Shown here: positions 37,198-46,594 of the stretch, one piece after another
Layout: the number at the start of each line of letters is the position of its first letter
How positions within the stretch are numbered: position 1 is the stretch's first letter
NCBI GenBank assembly: GCA_964249755.1
Contig: CAXUDB010000002.1
Coordinates: 1,302,001 to 1,366,000 of the forward strand
Direction of reading: 5' to 3'
Source of the DNA: Ilyomonas sp964249755
GTDB taxonomy: Bacteria; Bacteroidota; Bacteroidia; Chitinophagales; Chitinophagaceae
Length of the DNA stretch: 64,000 bases
The notes under the pieces: generated by a model
The model's database searches: none
Seen by the model: the letters and a program-made list of their open reading frames with translations, nothing else
Told to the model about the DNA's origin: nothing
Program-made: the position numbers and the translations under genes

Positions 37198-37403
37198 AAG
37201 AAAATAAGATGAACCTGAATGAATGGCGCAAATATCATTTTTTTATTCTTGTCTCCTTCTTCATTTATTTTTTATTTGGCTGAGGTTAAAAACAAATACT
37301 TCCTGCTTTCATTCATCACACCCTGTGCAAAACCTTATCCCGCGGGAAGAAGTTACAGGCAACAAAAATGACAGCAATGGTATCTTAGCCAAAAAATTTA
37401 TGT

Positions 37404-38441
37404 ATGAAAAAAACACTACCGCTCTTGTTTCTTTCTATGATTGTCCTTTCTTTCTCTGTTGCTAAAGCGCAATGCAATTTACACCCGGTAATTAAACCCG
37501 ACAACCTGATTCTTTGCCCGGACGGCGTTGATACGCTTTATACAACGCAGGAATACGATAGTTATCAATGGTTTCGCTTCAACAAGCCCATCCCCGGCGC
37601 TACACAGCGATACTTGGTAGTAAATTATTTTGAAGATGCCAGTACTTTTTTCAAAGTGAAAGTAACAAAAGGCAACTGTACAGATACATCTAAAAAAATG
37701 TTGGTGGACGGTTATGCTTTTGCCGGACCGGTGATTATAACGAATGGCACGCCTTCTTATATAGATGGTAATACGGGAAGTTCTGTCTTCTGCAAAAACG
37801 ATCCGGTGTCGCTTACTTTTCCTGAGCCTTACACACAGAATGTACAATGGTACAACAACGGCAAACCTATTCCGGGTGCAGATAGTTCTATCTACGTTGT
37901 TACCGGCAGTGGCTCTTATACGGTATGTGGCGCGCCTGCGGTATGTCCTGCTTTTACCCAATGCGAGGGCATTCCCGTTGTTATTGGTATAGATAAAACA
38001 GTGCCCACTGTTAAACAAAACGGTGATACCTTAATAGCCAGCAGTGGTAAATCTTATCAGTGGAATGTCAATAATAATCCTATACCGGGCGCTAATTCCA
38101 TGTACTATATGCCTTCGAAAAAAGGTTTCTATTCCGTTACGGTAATAGATAAATACAACTGTACTGCTACGTCTAAACCAGTGTTAACTACAGGTTCAAA
38201 AAATATTATCGTCATTGCGCCAAACCCGGTAAAGAATATGGCTATAGTTCAGCTTTTTACCGACGAAGCGGCGCAGCTTTTAATCGCTGATATTTATGGC
38301 AATCAACGAAAACAAATCTTGGTAAGCGGCAATGTACTGAAAGTACCTGTTGACCTGCTGCCCGTTGGCACTTATATCGTGCATGTTCTGGATAAGAAGG
38401 GCAATGAAATTGGCAACACGAAGCTGATGAAAAGCGAATAA
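37404..38441 (+). CDS. Secreted Ig-like repeat protein with type IX sorting domain
   Basis: A 345-residue exported protein: signal peptide (LPLLFLSMIVLSFSVAKAQ), then three Ig-like repeats each with the same core element (YQWFRFNKPIPGATQRYLVV; VQWYNNGKPIPGADSSIYVV; YQWNVNNNPIPGANSMYYMP), and a C-terminal type IX secretion sorting domain (about 270-345: VIAPNPVKNMAIVQLFTDEA ... LPVGTYIVHVLDKKGNEIGN). Such proteins are moved across the outer membrane by the SprA-containing machine and displayed at the surface. The repeats suggest adhesion or glycan binding, but no catalytic domain is present. The gene ends shortly before its own terminator. Confidence 0.85.
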   Translation: MKKTLPLLFLSMIVLSFSVAKAQCNLHPVIKPDNLILCPDGVDTLYTTQEYDSYQWFRFNKPIPGATQRYLVVNYFEDASTFFKVKVTKGNCTDTSKKMLVDGYAFAGPVIITNGTPSYIDGNTGSSVFCKNDPVSLTFPEPYTQNVQWYNNGKPIPGADSSIYVVTGSGSYTVCGAPAVCPAFTQCEGIPVVIGIDKTVPTVKQNGDTLIASSGKSYQWNVNNNPIPGANSMYYMPSKKGFYSVTVIDKYNCTATSKPVLTTGSKNIIVIAPNPVKNMAIVQLFTDEAAQLLIADIYGNQRKQILVSGNVLKVPVDLLPVGTYIVHVLDKKGNEIGNTKLMKSE

Positions 38442-38464
38442 CTCATTAAGTCAATCCTACCTGA

Positions 38465-38490
38465 AAACCTGCCGCGTGGCGGGTTTTTTT
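38465..38490 (+). terminator. Terminator of the Ig-like protein gene
   Basis: A 9-bp stem AAACCTGCC / GGCGGGTTT (one G-U) with loop GCGT is followed by TTTTTTTT. It lies 24 bases after the stop and before the bioF-like ATG, which rules out the longer in-frame start at 38476. Confidence 0.75.
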
Positions 38491-38529
38491 TGTGACAGGA
38501 TAATCAGAACCTGTAGTTTTGAAATCTTC

Positions 38530-39675
38530 ATGGAATTGCCGGCACACTTATCACAAAAACTTGAAACGCGCAAAGCGCAAAACGCTTACCGCGCGCTGAG
38601 TTTACACCCAGAGGGTTTGATAGATTTTTGTTCAAATGACTATTTAGGAATAGTAAAGAATAGTCTTTTGAATGACTCCTTATACAAAAAGGAAATGCAT
38701 TTTTCAACCGGTAGTACAGGTTCGCGTTTGCTTACCGGCAATAGCCGGCTGGCAGAAGCAACCGAACAACTGATTGCTGATTTTCACGAGGCAGAAGCTG
38801 CATTACTTTTTAATTCTGGCTATGATGCCAATGTAGGTGTACTGTCATGCGTTGCACAAAAAGGAGATACAATTATTTATGACGCTTTGTGCCATGCTTC
38901 AATCCGTGATGGCATCAGGCTTTCGTTGGCTGCAGGCTACTCATTCAGGCATAATAATGTTGAGGATTTGCGGAAGAAAATGAAGGCAGCAAGCGGAACC
39001 ATTTATATTGTAACTGAATCAGTATTCAGCATGGATGGAGATACTTGCCCGCTATCGGAAATACTAACCCTTTGTTCCGAATTCGGCGCTTACCTCATAT
39101 TGGATGAAGCTCATTCTATTGGTGTAATCGGTAATGAAGGAGAAGGACTTAGCCAGCATCTGCAATTACACGCGCAAGTCTGGTGTCGCATTTATACATT
39201 TGGCAAAGCTTGTGGTTGCCACGGTGCAGTCGTGGTTGGTGCTAAGTCGTTGCACAATTATCTCATTAACTTCGCTCGCAGCTTTATCTATTCTACTGCT
39301 TTGCCCGGGCATGCTCTCTTTTTTATTCAGCATAGCTATACTTTATTTCCGCAATTAAGGGAGGAAAGGACTCAGTTGCAATCACTCATTTACCAGTTTC
39401 AAACCGCGAGCCTTTCTCACACAAAACTTCCTTCAAAAACTCCTATTCAGGCAGTCATTATCCAAGGTAACAATGAAGTAAAAGCCTTATCTCAAAAGCT
39501 TCGTGAAAGTGGTTTAGATGTTCGTTCTGTTCTTTACCCAACGGTTCCAAAAGGCAGTGAGCGATTGCGCATCATACTGCATTCCTTCAACAAAAAAAAT
39601 GAGCTGGAACAGCTCATTCATGTGTTACAAAACCGGTATAAAAAAATTAAAATCTGGGGCAAGGCAAACCTTTAG
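38530..39675 (+). CDS. bioF: 8-amino-7-oxononanoate synthase-like PLP enzyme (BioF family)
   Basis: From ATG 38530 the protein has 381 residues. It belongs to the alpha-oxoamine synthases: the glycine-rich element STGSTGSRLLTGN near residue 60, the PLP-binding Asp-x-Ala-His region YLILDEAHSIGVIG, and the PLP lysine in YTFGKACGCHGAVV (Lys at about 226). BioF condenses pimeloyl-ACP/CoA with alanine in biotin synthesis. No other bio gene is near, so a related reaction (2-amino-3-ketobutyrate CoA ligase or another oxoamine synthase) cannot be excluded. Its 3' end overlaps the convergent porP-like gene by 29 bases. Confidence 0.82.
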   Translation: MELPAHLSQKLETRKAQNAYRALSLHPEGLIDFCSNDYLGIVKNSLLNDSLYKKEMHFSTGSTGSRLLTGNSRLAEATEQLIADFHEAEAALLFNSGYDANVGVLSCVAQKGDTIIYDALCHASIRDGIRLSLAAGYSFRHNNVEDLRKKMKAASGTIYIVTESVFSMDGDTCPLSEILTLCSEFGAYLILDEAHSIGVIGNEGEGLSQHLQLHAQVWCRIYTFGKACGCHGAVVVGAKSLHNYLINFARSFIYSTALPGHALFFIQHSYTLFPQLREERTQLQSLIYQFQTASLSHTKLPSKTPIQAVIIQGNNEVKALSQKLRESGLDVRSVLYPTVPKGSERLRIILHSFNKKNELEQLIHVLQNRYKKIKIWGKANL

Positions 39676-40663
39676 TTCCAGGTGGTTGTTTAATATAAAT
39701 TAATGAGATTTCCATGCCGCCGCGGCTATTAGAAGCTGTTTTTAATTCTGATGTATTAATGTCGTAAGTGACGCCCAGATGAAAATCGCTGAAGTCTAAA
39801 CCAACATAAGGTATGAAAGCATCTTTTAAGCGAGCCCATGCACCTGCGTAAACGCTGACACCTTTCACATCAGAATCAGCTTCACCTACCGGAAGCTGAA
39901 TAGCGCCTCCTACAACGGTTTCGTTCGCGCCAGCCTGTTCGCTATGCAAAGCACTCAAATGAAGCGTATTGCGATCGCCCACCATGAAGTAGCCACCCGC
40001 CTGAAAAGTAAAACGCGGATTTAATACATAGAAACCATTATTTGTAAACTGTTCCTGCGGACGGGTAATGTGATACATACTTATACCAGCATAAAAATTA
40101 TCGTTTTCTGTAGCACTGGAAGTAAATAGTACGCCGGCATTTAGATCTATATAATTGTTTTTTAAAGTTGTATTACCGAATGTTTCCTGTGTAAAGCCGT
40201 TGAAGGTGCCATCCGGCAAAAGCTGATCTTCAAAGCTTAGCTTATCGGTATAAATGTTCATATTGGAATACGTGGTTTGAAAACCAATACCCAACTGTTT
40301 AAAACCATCTTCATCCAGGCTTTTGTGATAAGCCGTTGATATGGCTGCGTAATTGAATTTCACCGCTCCGGCGGCACTTTGGTCGGTCAATGCCATAATG
40401 CCCACACCCCAGGTATCGTTTTCGGCAACCCGGTTTTTTAAAATAGCAAAGTCAGCAGACACAGTACCCGTTACATATGCTTTATTGATGGTTGGCCATT
40501 GGTTGCGGTAGTTACCGGATATGCGCAGGTTACCATTAAATTTACCTGTAAAAGCCGGATTAAGCGTAAGCGGAGAAGAATAAAATTGCGAGAAATGCGG
40601 ATCCTGGGCAAACACAGCAACAGCACATACTAGGCACAACAGCATCAGTGTAGTCCGTATCAT
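39647..40663 (-). CDS. Type IX secretion outer-membrane protein, PorP/SprF family
   Basis: A 338-residue outer-membrane protein: signal peptide (LMLLCLVCAVAVFAQ), then the family start DPHFSQFYSSPLTLNPAFTG and GNLRISGNYRNQWPTINKAY, and alternating beta-strands to the end. PorP/SprF proteins act with PorK/PorN/SprA in type IX secretion or hold specific surface proteins. A fused or neighbouring gliding protein gene is absent here, so this is a stand-alone paralogue. It converges on the bioF-like gene with a 29-base overlap of coding ends. Confidence 0.88.
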   Translation of the reverse strand: MIRTTLMLLCLVCAVAVFAQDPHFSQFYSSPLTLNPAFTGKFNGNLRISGNYRNQWPTINKAYVTGTVSADFAILKNRVAENDTWGVGIMALTDQSAAGAVKFNYAAISTAYHKSLDEDGFKQLGIGFQTTYSNMNIYTDKLSFEDQLLPDGTFNGFTQETFGNTTLKNNYIDLNAGVLFTSSATENDNFYAGISMYHITRPQEQFTNNGFYVLNPRFTFQAGGYFMVGDRNTLHLSALHSEQAGANETVVGGAIQLPVGEADSDVKGVSVYAGAWARLKDAFIPYVGLDFSDFHLGVTYDINTSELKTASNSRGGMEISLIYIKQPPGTKGLPCPRF

Positions 40664-40741
40664 TAGCAGTAGATTTCAGAGGTGAAAATACAATCTATTT
40701 CTGACAAAAGGTAAGCTGACAAAAAAATGACCGGGAAAGTA

Positions 40742-41395
40742 TCAGGATTGATTCTTATTGCCATAAGCTAAATCGCCGGCATCGCCAAGCCCCGGCACAA
40801 TGTATCCTTTCGCTGTGATTTCCTCATCAATATCACCACACCAAATGGTAACATTGTCTCCGGCTTCCAGCCTCACATATTCAATACCCGAGATGCTGGC
40901 AATGACAGTTACAATATGAATCTCGGCCGGTTCCCCTTCTTCTTTCATACGCGCGATGGTTTTTATAAGGGATGCTCCCGTAGCCAGCATCGGATCGCTA
41001 ATAATAACCACACGACCTTCCAGTGAAGGGCTGCTCATGTATTCGATATGAATATCGAAACCTCCATCAAGACGGTGCTTACGATAAGCGCTGATAAAAG
41101 CATTATCGGCTTTGTCAAAATAATTAAGTAAGCCTTGATGCAGCGGAAGGCCTGCCCGCAAAATGGTTGCCAGCACCGGTTGAACAGTAAGCACCTTACT
41201 ATTGTGAATGCCAAGCGGTGTAGCAACCTCAACTTCTTTAAAAGGCAATCGCCGGCTGATTTCGTAAGCTGCCACTTCGCCAACGCGTTCTATATTCTTA
41301 CGAAAACGCATACGGTCGGTTTGTAATTCGACGCTTCGCAATTCGCTGATCCAATTACTGACGAGGCTATGCTGTTCGCTCAGATTGATAACCAT
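40742..41395 (-). CDS. upp: Uracil phosphoribosyltransferase
   Basis: Upp makes UMP from uracil and PRPP in pyrimidine salvage. From ATG 41395 (MVINLSEQHSLVSNWISELR) it has 217 residues, the typical length; the 11-codon upstream extension is not family-like. The core shows VATPLGIHNSKVLTVQPVLA, ILRAGLPLHQGLL, the PRPP loop IISDPMLATGASLIKTI, and the uracil-binding end GYIVPGLGDAGDLAYGNK. A -7-like box (TACCTTCG, one mismatch) sits 4 bases before the ATG. It stands alone on the minus strand. Confidence 0.95.
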   Translation of the reverse strand: MVINLSEQHSLVSNWISELRSVELQTDRMRFRKNIERVGEVAAYEISRRLPFKEVEVATPLGIHNSKVLTVQPVLATILRAGLPLHQGLLNYFDKADNAFISAYRKHRLDGGFDIHIEYMSSPSLEGRVVIISDPMLATGASLIKTIARMKEEGEPAEIHIVTVIASISGIEYVRLEAGDNVTIWCGDIDEEITAKGYIVPGLGDAGDLAYGNKNQS

Positions 41396-41564
41396 GAAGC
41401 GAAGGTAAGGCGAGAAGGAACAAGGCACAAAGAACGGGAATCAAGATTCAAGTATAAAAACAAGAAAAAAGCTATAAAGCTAAGTCACTGAAAAAGTAGT
41501 GTATAAGCAGATTAAGACAGACTTGCCGCTTGTTACCTGATTGAATCTTGTCTCTTACGATCCG

Positions 41565-42377
41565 TTAGTTTTTATTTGACAAATAATTATAGTCTTTCAG
41601 GATAGTTTCTAAAAATTCAACAGGGTGCTGGTAATCGGTAATCTGTAATGCTGTTCTTATTTTGGCGCTGGTGCGTTCGGCAAACTCATAGTTCTTTTGC
41701 TTGAGGCTGGTCTCCAAAATTGTTTTAATGATGTTCATATCGCGGTCGCTCAGCCTTAAAACATTTTCATAGCGAGGTTTGTAACTCTCTTCAAGGTCGA
41801 AAAAAACGGTATTGTTAATGTCTGCTTTCACACGGCTTACAATTACCAGTGTTCCCGCCGCCATATCGCCAAGCCGCTTATTTTTTCTAAGCAATATCAC
41901 AATCGCAGCAACCAGCACTAACAAATATATTATGAAGACAAATCCCTCGTTTTTGCCGGCAGAAAGCGAAAGAATGAAAACACCTAAACCAAACGACGTA
42001 ACATCGAAAGGACGCACCAGCCACCGCAGCAGAAACTGGTAAAAAGAAGGCCGGTTGCCCGTTTCGCTGATGACTTTTATACCCAGCACTTTTTTGCCAA
42101 CACTCTGCCCGTTCATAATCACTTCGCTCAATAGGTGGTATAACAAAACCGGAATGCCGGCAATCATATAGATTGCACTTGTGTTGTAACCGTCCGATAT
42201 AGAATTGTGTGAAGTGAAACTCTTGGCAAAGAAGTACGATACAGTCCACATGGCGATAAGGAGGTAAGCAACCTGGATAACAAAATCAATTAACCACGCC
42301 AAAAAGCGATGCAGCAGGTTCGCCATTTCAAAATCAAGCTCGATATTAAAAGAAGTCGGAATTTTAATCTTGTCCAC
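41565..42377 (-). CDS. RDD family membrane protein
   Basis: Using a GTG at 42377 the protein (270 residues) starts with DKIKIPTSFNIELDFEMANL, the usual beginning of this family; in-frame ATGs at 42437 and 42455 would overlap or abut the divergent gene. Membrane helices follow (FLAWLIDFVIQVAYLLIAMW, MIAGIPVLLYHLLSEVIMNG, FVFIIYLLVLVAAIVILLR) with the RDD-type pieces LLHRFLAWLIDF and VGKKVLGIKVISETG, RWLVRPFD. The C-terminus is a soluble helical region. It is divergent from and functionally associated in many Bacteroidota with the spoIIM-moxR block. Its role is unknown; some RDD proteins are ion antiporters. Confidence 0.82.
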   Translation of the reverse strand: MDKIKIPTSFNIELDFEMANLLHRFLAWLIDFVIQVAYLLIAMWTVSYFFAKSFTSHNSISDGYNTSAIYMIAGIPVLLYHLLSEVIMNGQSVGKKVLGIKVISETGNRPSFYQFLLRWLVRPFDVTSFGLGVFILSLSAGKNEGFVFIIYLLVLVAAIVILLRKNKRLGDMAAGTLVIVSRVKADINNTVFFDLEESYKPRYENVLRLSDRDMNIIKTILETSLKQKNYEFAERTSAKIRTALQITDYQHPVEFLETILKDYNYLSNKN

Positions 42378-42442
42378 CTTAAAAAAACAATTGGGTTCGT
42401 TTGTAAAGTAATTAATAATTTCCGGTTTTAAAATCATTCGGA

Positions 42443-43411
42443 TTGAGAGAGGCATTATTTATAAAAAGGAACCGGGAACGCTGGCAAACGATTACACAGG
42501 ACGATACCAAACATCCGGACGAGCAGGCAGATGATTTTGTGCAACTGGTGGAAGATTTAGGCTATAGCAAAACCTACTATCCGCAAAGCCGCATTACGCA
42601 ATATTTAAATAGCGAAGCTTCAAAAAAATACCTGCGCATCTATGAAAATCAGCGCGAGAGCGGCAACCGGCTGGTGAACTTTTTCAAATATACATTACCG
42701 CTTACCATTGCGAAGCATCACCGCGTGCTGCTTATTTCGTTTTGTCTTTTCGTGGTGTTTGTTGCCATTGGCTTTTTTTCGGCTAAAAACGAGCAGACCT
42801 TTGTGAGAGAAGTGTTGGGCAATAGTTATGTGGACATGACAGAAAAGAACATCAGTGAAGGCAAGCCGTTTGAAGTGTATAGCTATGGCAACGAAGCGCT
42901 TAGCTTCCTGTCCATCTTTGTCAATAATATTACTGTGGCGCTGAAAGAATTTGCAGGTGGTATTTTGTTGGGTATCCCCACAGTTTCAAGCCTGGTTTAC
43001 AATGCCATTATGGTGGGCACTTTCGAATACTTATTTTATGAGCACGGTCTGGTCAGCAATAGTCTGCTTACCATTTTAATTCACGGCACACTTGAATTGT
43101 TTTCCATTGTGGTAGCTTCGACCGCCGGTTTGGTGATGGCTTCAAGCTGGTTGTTTCCGGGTAATAAAAAACGATTGGATGCTCTCAAAAATGGAGCAAA
43201 AGATGGTTTAATTATCGCTCTTTCCGGCTTCCCAACGCTACTGATGGCAGCCTTCTTTGAAGGTTTTGTAACGCGCCATACCGATATGCCACTCGGGCTG
43301 AAATGGCTTATCATTATTTCTTCTTTATCTCTTATCATTGCTTATTTTATCGTTTATCCTATCCGCCTGAAAAGGGCTGCATTGGCCGCAACCGAAGCGA
43401 CAACAATTTGA
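42443..43411 (+). CDS. Stage II sporulation protein M (SpoIIM) family membrane protein
   Basis: A 322-residue membrane protein with a TTG start at 42443; the N-terminus (REALFIKRNRERWQTITQD) is typical of the family, which supports that start. A soluble helical part (to about 80) precedes five to six membrane helices (VLLISFCLFVVFVAIGFF, FAGGILLGIPTVSSLVYNAI, ELFSIVVASTAGLVMASS, LIIISSLSLIIAYFIVYPI). Non-sporulating Bacteroidota also carry it, beside moxR and DUF58, where it probably serves the envelope complex built by that block. The downstream gene starts 3 bases after the stop. Confidence 0.85.
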   Translation: MREALFIKRNRERWQTITQDDTKHPDEQADDFVQLVEDLGYSKTYYPQSRITQYLNSEASKKYLRIYENQRESGNRLVNFFKYTLPLTIAKHHRVLLISFCLFVVFVAIGFFSAKNEQTFVREVLGNSYVDMTEKNISEGKPFEVYSYGNEALSFLSIFVNNITVALKEFAGGILLGIPTVSSLVYNAIMVGTFEYLFYEHGLVSNSLLTILIHGTLELFSIVVASTAGLVMASSWLFPGNKKRLDALKNGAKDGLIIALSGFPTLLMAAFFEGFVTRHTDMPLGLKWLIIISSLSLIIAYFIVYPIRLKRAALAATEATTI

Positions 43412-43413
43412 TT

Positions 43414-44334
43414 GTGAAGAGAAAAAAAATCCTTTTATTTTTTGGGAGTGTGAGCTTTTATATGGTGTGCCTGATACTGTTTGCAAACACCGTAGCTGCG
43501 CAAAGCGATAGTCTTGTCTATGATAATCCCGACACAGGTTTTACGGATGAGGATTCAGCTACTATGTATGATGATTCTGAAACTGCCGATACAAATGCAC
43601 TTGACACCACCGGTAAATATTTTAACTGGAAAGAAAATACCACCGACCCTTACAGCAGCGACAAAATAAAAGTGCGCATTTCCTCTGATAGCACCGTTCA
43701 GCGGCTGCGCAACGATGATGATTTCTGGTATGTGAAAAGCGTGGAATCTTTTAAGAAGAATGCATTGCGGCTTCGCTATGATAAACAGTACCGTGATAGT
43801 TTAAAAAAGGAAGGATTGCTTCCGCCGGATGAAGAAGTGTTTGTGCAGGAGCCGGACAGCAATGCCTGGTATGCGCAACCCTGGCTGTATTATTTTATCT
43901 GGACAATTATTATTGGTGTTTTCGTTTTTGCAGTTGTTTATTTTCTTCTTTCCAATAAAATAAATCTATTCAGCCGCAGAAGTGCAAAGCTTGTTTCAGA
44001 TGAAGAAGAGACAGAAGCCAATGGCGTGAGTAACGATTCTGATAGCCTTTTACAGAAATATATGCGTGAAAAAAATTACCGGTTTGCGGTGCGAGTGCTA
44101 TATCTGCAACTACTGAAGAAACTGAATGAAAAAGAGATGATTGTTTTTCAGCCGCAGTTCACCAATATGCATTATCTGCAACAGCTTTATGGTTCTGCGC
44201 TTTATTCGTCTTTCTTTACCGTTACACGGCACTATGAGTATATCTGGTATGGTGAATTTGCCGTTACCGAAACGTCTTTCCAAAAAATACAAAACGATTT
44301 TGCTGAACTGAAAAACGAAGTAAACCGCAGATGA
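43414..44334 (+). CDS. DUF4129 domain membrane protein
   Basis: From a GTG at 43414, right behind the spoIIM stop, the protein has 306 residues. A signal or anchor helix (ILLFFGSVSFYMVCLILFAN) is followed by an acidic Asp/Ser-rich periplasmic part, a membrane helix (YFIWTIIIGVFVFAVVYFLL around 155-175) and a cytoplasmic DUF4129 domain (LLQKYMREKNYRFAVRVLYL, HYEYIWYGEFAVTETSF). Its stop overlaps the next ATG (ATGA at 44331). Conserved partner of MoxR-DUF58 modules, role unknown. The open frame reaches 111 bases further upstream, into spoIIM, which is not its real start. Confidence 0.8.
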   Translation: MKRKKILLFFGSVSFYMVCLILFANTVAAQSDSLVYDNPDTGFTDEDSATMYDDSETADTNALDTTGKYFNWKENTTDPYSSDKIKVRISSDSTVQRLRNDDDFWYVKSVESFKKNALRLRYDKQYRDSLKKEGLLPPDEEVFVQEPDSNAWYAQPWLYYFIWTIIIGVFVFAVVYFLLSNKINLFSRRSAKLVSDEEETEANGVSNDSDSLLQKYMREKNYRFAVRVLYLQLLKKLNEKEMIVFQPQFTNMHYLQQLYGSALYSSFFTVTRHYEYIWYGEFAVTETSFQKIQNDFAELKNEVNRR

Positions 44335-45560
44335 AAAAGTGGGGCATCTATCTTATCGGCGCTATCGTTCTAACAGCTATTATATTGCTGGTAGCTTCGC
44401 ATAAACAACAAAGGCATTTCGATGGAAGAATCACTTTAAACCCAACCCAAAAAATCCCATATGGCGCTTACGCAGCTTACCAATTGATGCAACAGCAATT
44501 TCCCAAGGCGAAAGTCAGTGTTAATCACTCCGCGCCTGCAGAGTGGAAACTGCCGACAGAAGATACATCGGGACAGGTTTTGTTCATTCTTATCAATTAT
44601 TTTGATCCAACTGACGAGGAACTGAACACCCTTACTTCATTTGCGCAAAAAGGAAATATTGTTTTTATTTCGGCACTGCAAATGAGCGAGGCGGCACAAC
44701 ACTTTTTCCGAGTGATGGAAGAAGACATGTACAATCCTTATTATTCCATTCAGGAAAATACAGGAGTAAACATCAACGACTCTTTTATGGTGCGATTGGA
44801 CAGCACCACGTTTGCTTCGCCGCAAACATTCAGTTACCCCGGCGTGGCTTACAACAATAAGTTTTCGAAGTACGATAGTATCTACGCTTATCCTCTCGGC
44901 TACAACCGGAAAGGAAGCGAAAACCTGTTGGCTATCCATACTTTAAAAGGAACTTTTTTTCTGCACTCGGCACCCATCGTTTTTACCAACTTTTTTCTTC
45001 TTTCCAATAATAACCACATCTATTTTGAAAAGTTGATGAGCCTATTCCCGGCTGACACAAAATATGTTTTGTGGGATGAATATTTTATGCACCGTAAAGC
45101 CTCAAATGAGGATGACGATAACAGCATTCTGCACGTGCTGCTCAAGTATACCAATTTCAGATGGGCATTCTGGCTTTCTCTGATTGCGTTAGCTATTTAT
45201 ATTCTCACGGAAGCTAAGCGCCGTCAGCGTTTGACGCCTCAGTATGCCAAGCCGCCCAACGATACTTTGGCGTTTGTTTCCACCATTGGCAAGTTGTATT
45301 ACGAGAAAGGCGATCATAAGAATTTAGCCGAAAAGCTAAGTGTCTATTTTTTAGATTTTGTTCGAAACAGATACAAGATTTCCACCAGCGAAATCAATCA
45401 GGAATTTGTAAAGGCGCTCGCTGCCAAAAGTAATGTGCCGCAGGATGAAATACAGGCAATCGTGAATGAGCTTACCGATATAAAAACGAGCCCTTCTATA
45501 ACGCAACAGCAACTACTGGAATATTATAAACGTCTTGAACATTTTTACAGCAAAACATAA
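44331..45560 (+). CDS. DUF4350 domain membrane protein
   Basis: A 409-residue protein with an N-terminal membrane helix (IYLIGAIVLTAIILLVAS), a periplasmic region with an unclear GIFT-like/ThuA-like alpha/beta fold (about 40-260), a second membrane helix (FRWAFWLSLIALAIYILTEA around 275-295) and a cytoplasmic helical tail (LAEKLSVYFLDFVRNRYKIS). It overlaps the gene before it (ATGA) and the gene after it (TAATG at 45558-45562), so it is translationally coupled in the block. The exact function is unknown. Confidence 0.82.
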   Translation: MKKWGIYLIGAIVLTAIILLVASHKQQRHFDGRITLNPTQKIPYGAYAAYQLMQQQFPKAKVSVNHSAPAEWKLPTEDTSGQVLFILINYFDPTDEELNTLTSFAQKGNIVFISALQMSEAAQHFFRVMEEDMYNPYYSIQENTGVNINDSFMVRLDSTTFASPQTFSYPGVAYNNKFSKYDSIYAYPLGYNRKGSENLLAIHTLKGTFFLHSAPIVFTNFFLLSNNNHIYFEKLMSLFPADTKYVLWDEYFMHRKASNEDDDNSILHVLLKYTNFRWAFWLSLIALAIYILTEAKRRQRLTPQYAKPPNDTLAFVSTIGKLYYEKGDHKNLAEKLSVYFLDFVRNRYKISTSEINQEFVKALAAKSNVPQDEIQAIVNELTDIKTSPSITQQQLLEYYKRLEHFYSKT

Positions 45561-46537
45561 TGGAAGAAGAATTATTTGAACAACGGACTGATGTAGGTGA
45601 GTTAAGCGGCGCCATCATGCAGTTGCAGGCCGAAATAAAAAAAGTAATTGTAGGCCAGGAAGAAATGGTCCGCCTTATTATGGCAGCTATTTTAGCAGAT
45701 GGTCACGTGTTGATTGAAGGTGTACCTGGCGTTGCTAAAACACTTACGGCAAGACTGGTTGCAAAGAGTTTGCAAACCGGTTTTAGCCGCATCCAGTTTA
45801 CACCCGATTTAATGCCGAGCGATGTACTGGGTACTAATATTTTTAACCCGGGCACCAGCTCATTCGAGTTTAAGCGTGGGCCTATATTCAGCAACCTCGT
45901 TCTGATTGATGAAATCAATCGTGCGCCGGCCAAAACACAATCGGCTTTGTTTGAGGTGATGGAAGAAAGGCAGGTAACAAGCGATGGTATTTCACATAAA
46001 ATGGCTTCACCTTTCATGGTGATAGCGACGCAAAATCCTATTGAGCAAGAAGGAACATACCGCCTGCCGGAAGCGCAGTTGGACCGATTCCTGTTCAAGA
46101 TTATTGTTCCTTATCCAAACGAAACGGAAGAGATAAGTATCCTGCAGCGGTTCAATCATCTCAACACAACTAACGTAGTTGAAACTATAAATGCCGTGGT
46201 AACAGGTGCTGCAATAACTGACTACCGGCAGATGATAAAGTCAGTGCTGATAGAAGATAAACTGCTTCAGTTCATTGCCAGAATAGTTGTGAGCACGCGT
46301 ACTGACCGCTCGGTTTATCTCGGCGCTTCTCCCCGTGCTTCGCTTGCTATTATGAATGCAGCCAAAGCATTTGCGGTAATGAGCGGCCGCGACTTTGTAA
46401 CGCCTGACGACGTAATAACAGCCGCCGCGCCGGTGCTACGTCACCGTATTATTCTTACACCGGAAAGAGAAATGGAAGGAACAAAAGAAGATGAGGTGAT
46501 ACAAAGAATTATTAGTGGGATAGAAATACCCCGATGA
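45560..46537 (+). CDS. MoxR family AAA+ ATPase
   Basis: A 325-residue AAA+ chaperone of the MoxR type: Walker A LIEGVPGVAKTLTARLVAKS, the FTPDLMPSDVLGTNIFNP element, Walker B LVLIDEINRAPAKTQSALFE, sensor 1 MVIATQNPIEQEGTYRLPEA and the C-terminal helical lid with ARASLAIMNAAKA-like sequence (SPRASLAIMNAAKAFAVMSG). MoxR proteins act with DUF58 and VWA proteins to assemble or activate envelope complexes. It is coupled to the DUF4350 gene and followed by DUF58. Confidence 0.93.
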   Translation: MEEELFEQRTDVGELSGAIMQLQAEIKKVIVGQEEMVRLIMAAILADGHVLIEGVPGVAKTLTARLVAKSLQTGFSRIQFTPDLMPSDVLGTNIFNPGTSSFEFKRGPIFSNLVLIDEINRAPAKTQSALFEVMEERQVTSDGISHKMASPFMVIATQNPIEQEGTYRLPEAQLDRFLFKIIVPYPNETEEISILQRFNHLNTTNVVETINAVVTGAAITDYRQMIKSVLIEDKLLQFIARIVVSTRTDRSVYLGASPRASLAIMNAAKAFAVMSGRDFVTPDDVITAAAPVLRHRIILTPEREMEGTKEDEVIQRIISGIEIPR

Positions 46538-46594
46538 GTTTTACACCTAAACAGAATCGAGAAAAGAAATTGAGTCGGTAAAATAGAGTAGCAT

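Noticed and set aside
38476..38529. Longer start for the bioF-like gene
   Set aside because: The extension overlaps the terminator hairpin of the preceding gene; the family starts at the ATG at 38530.
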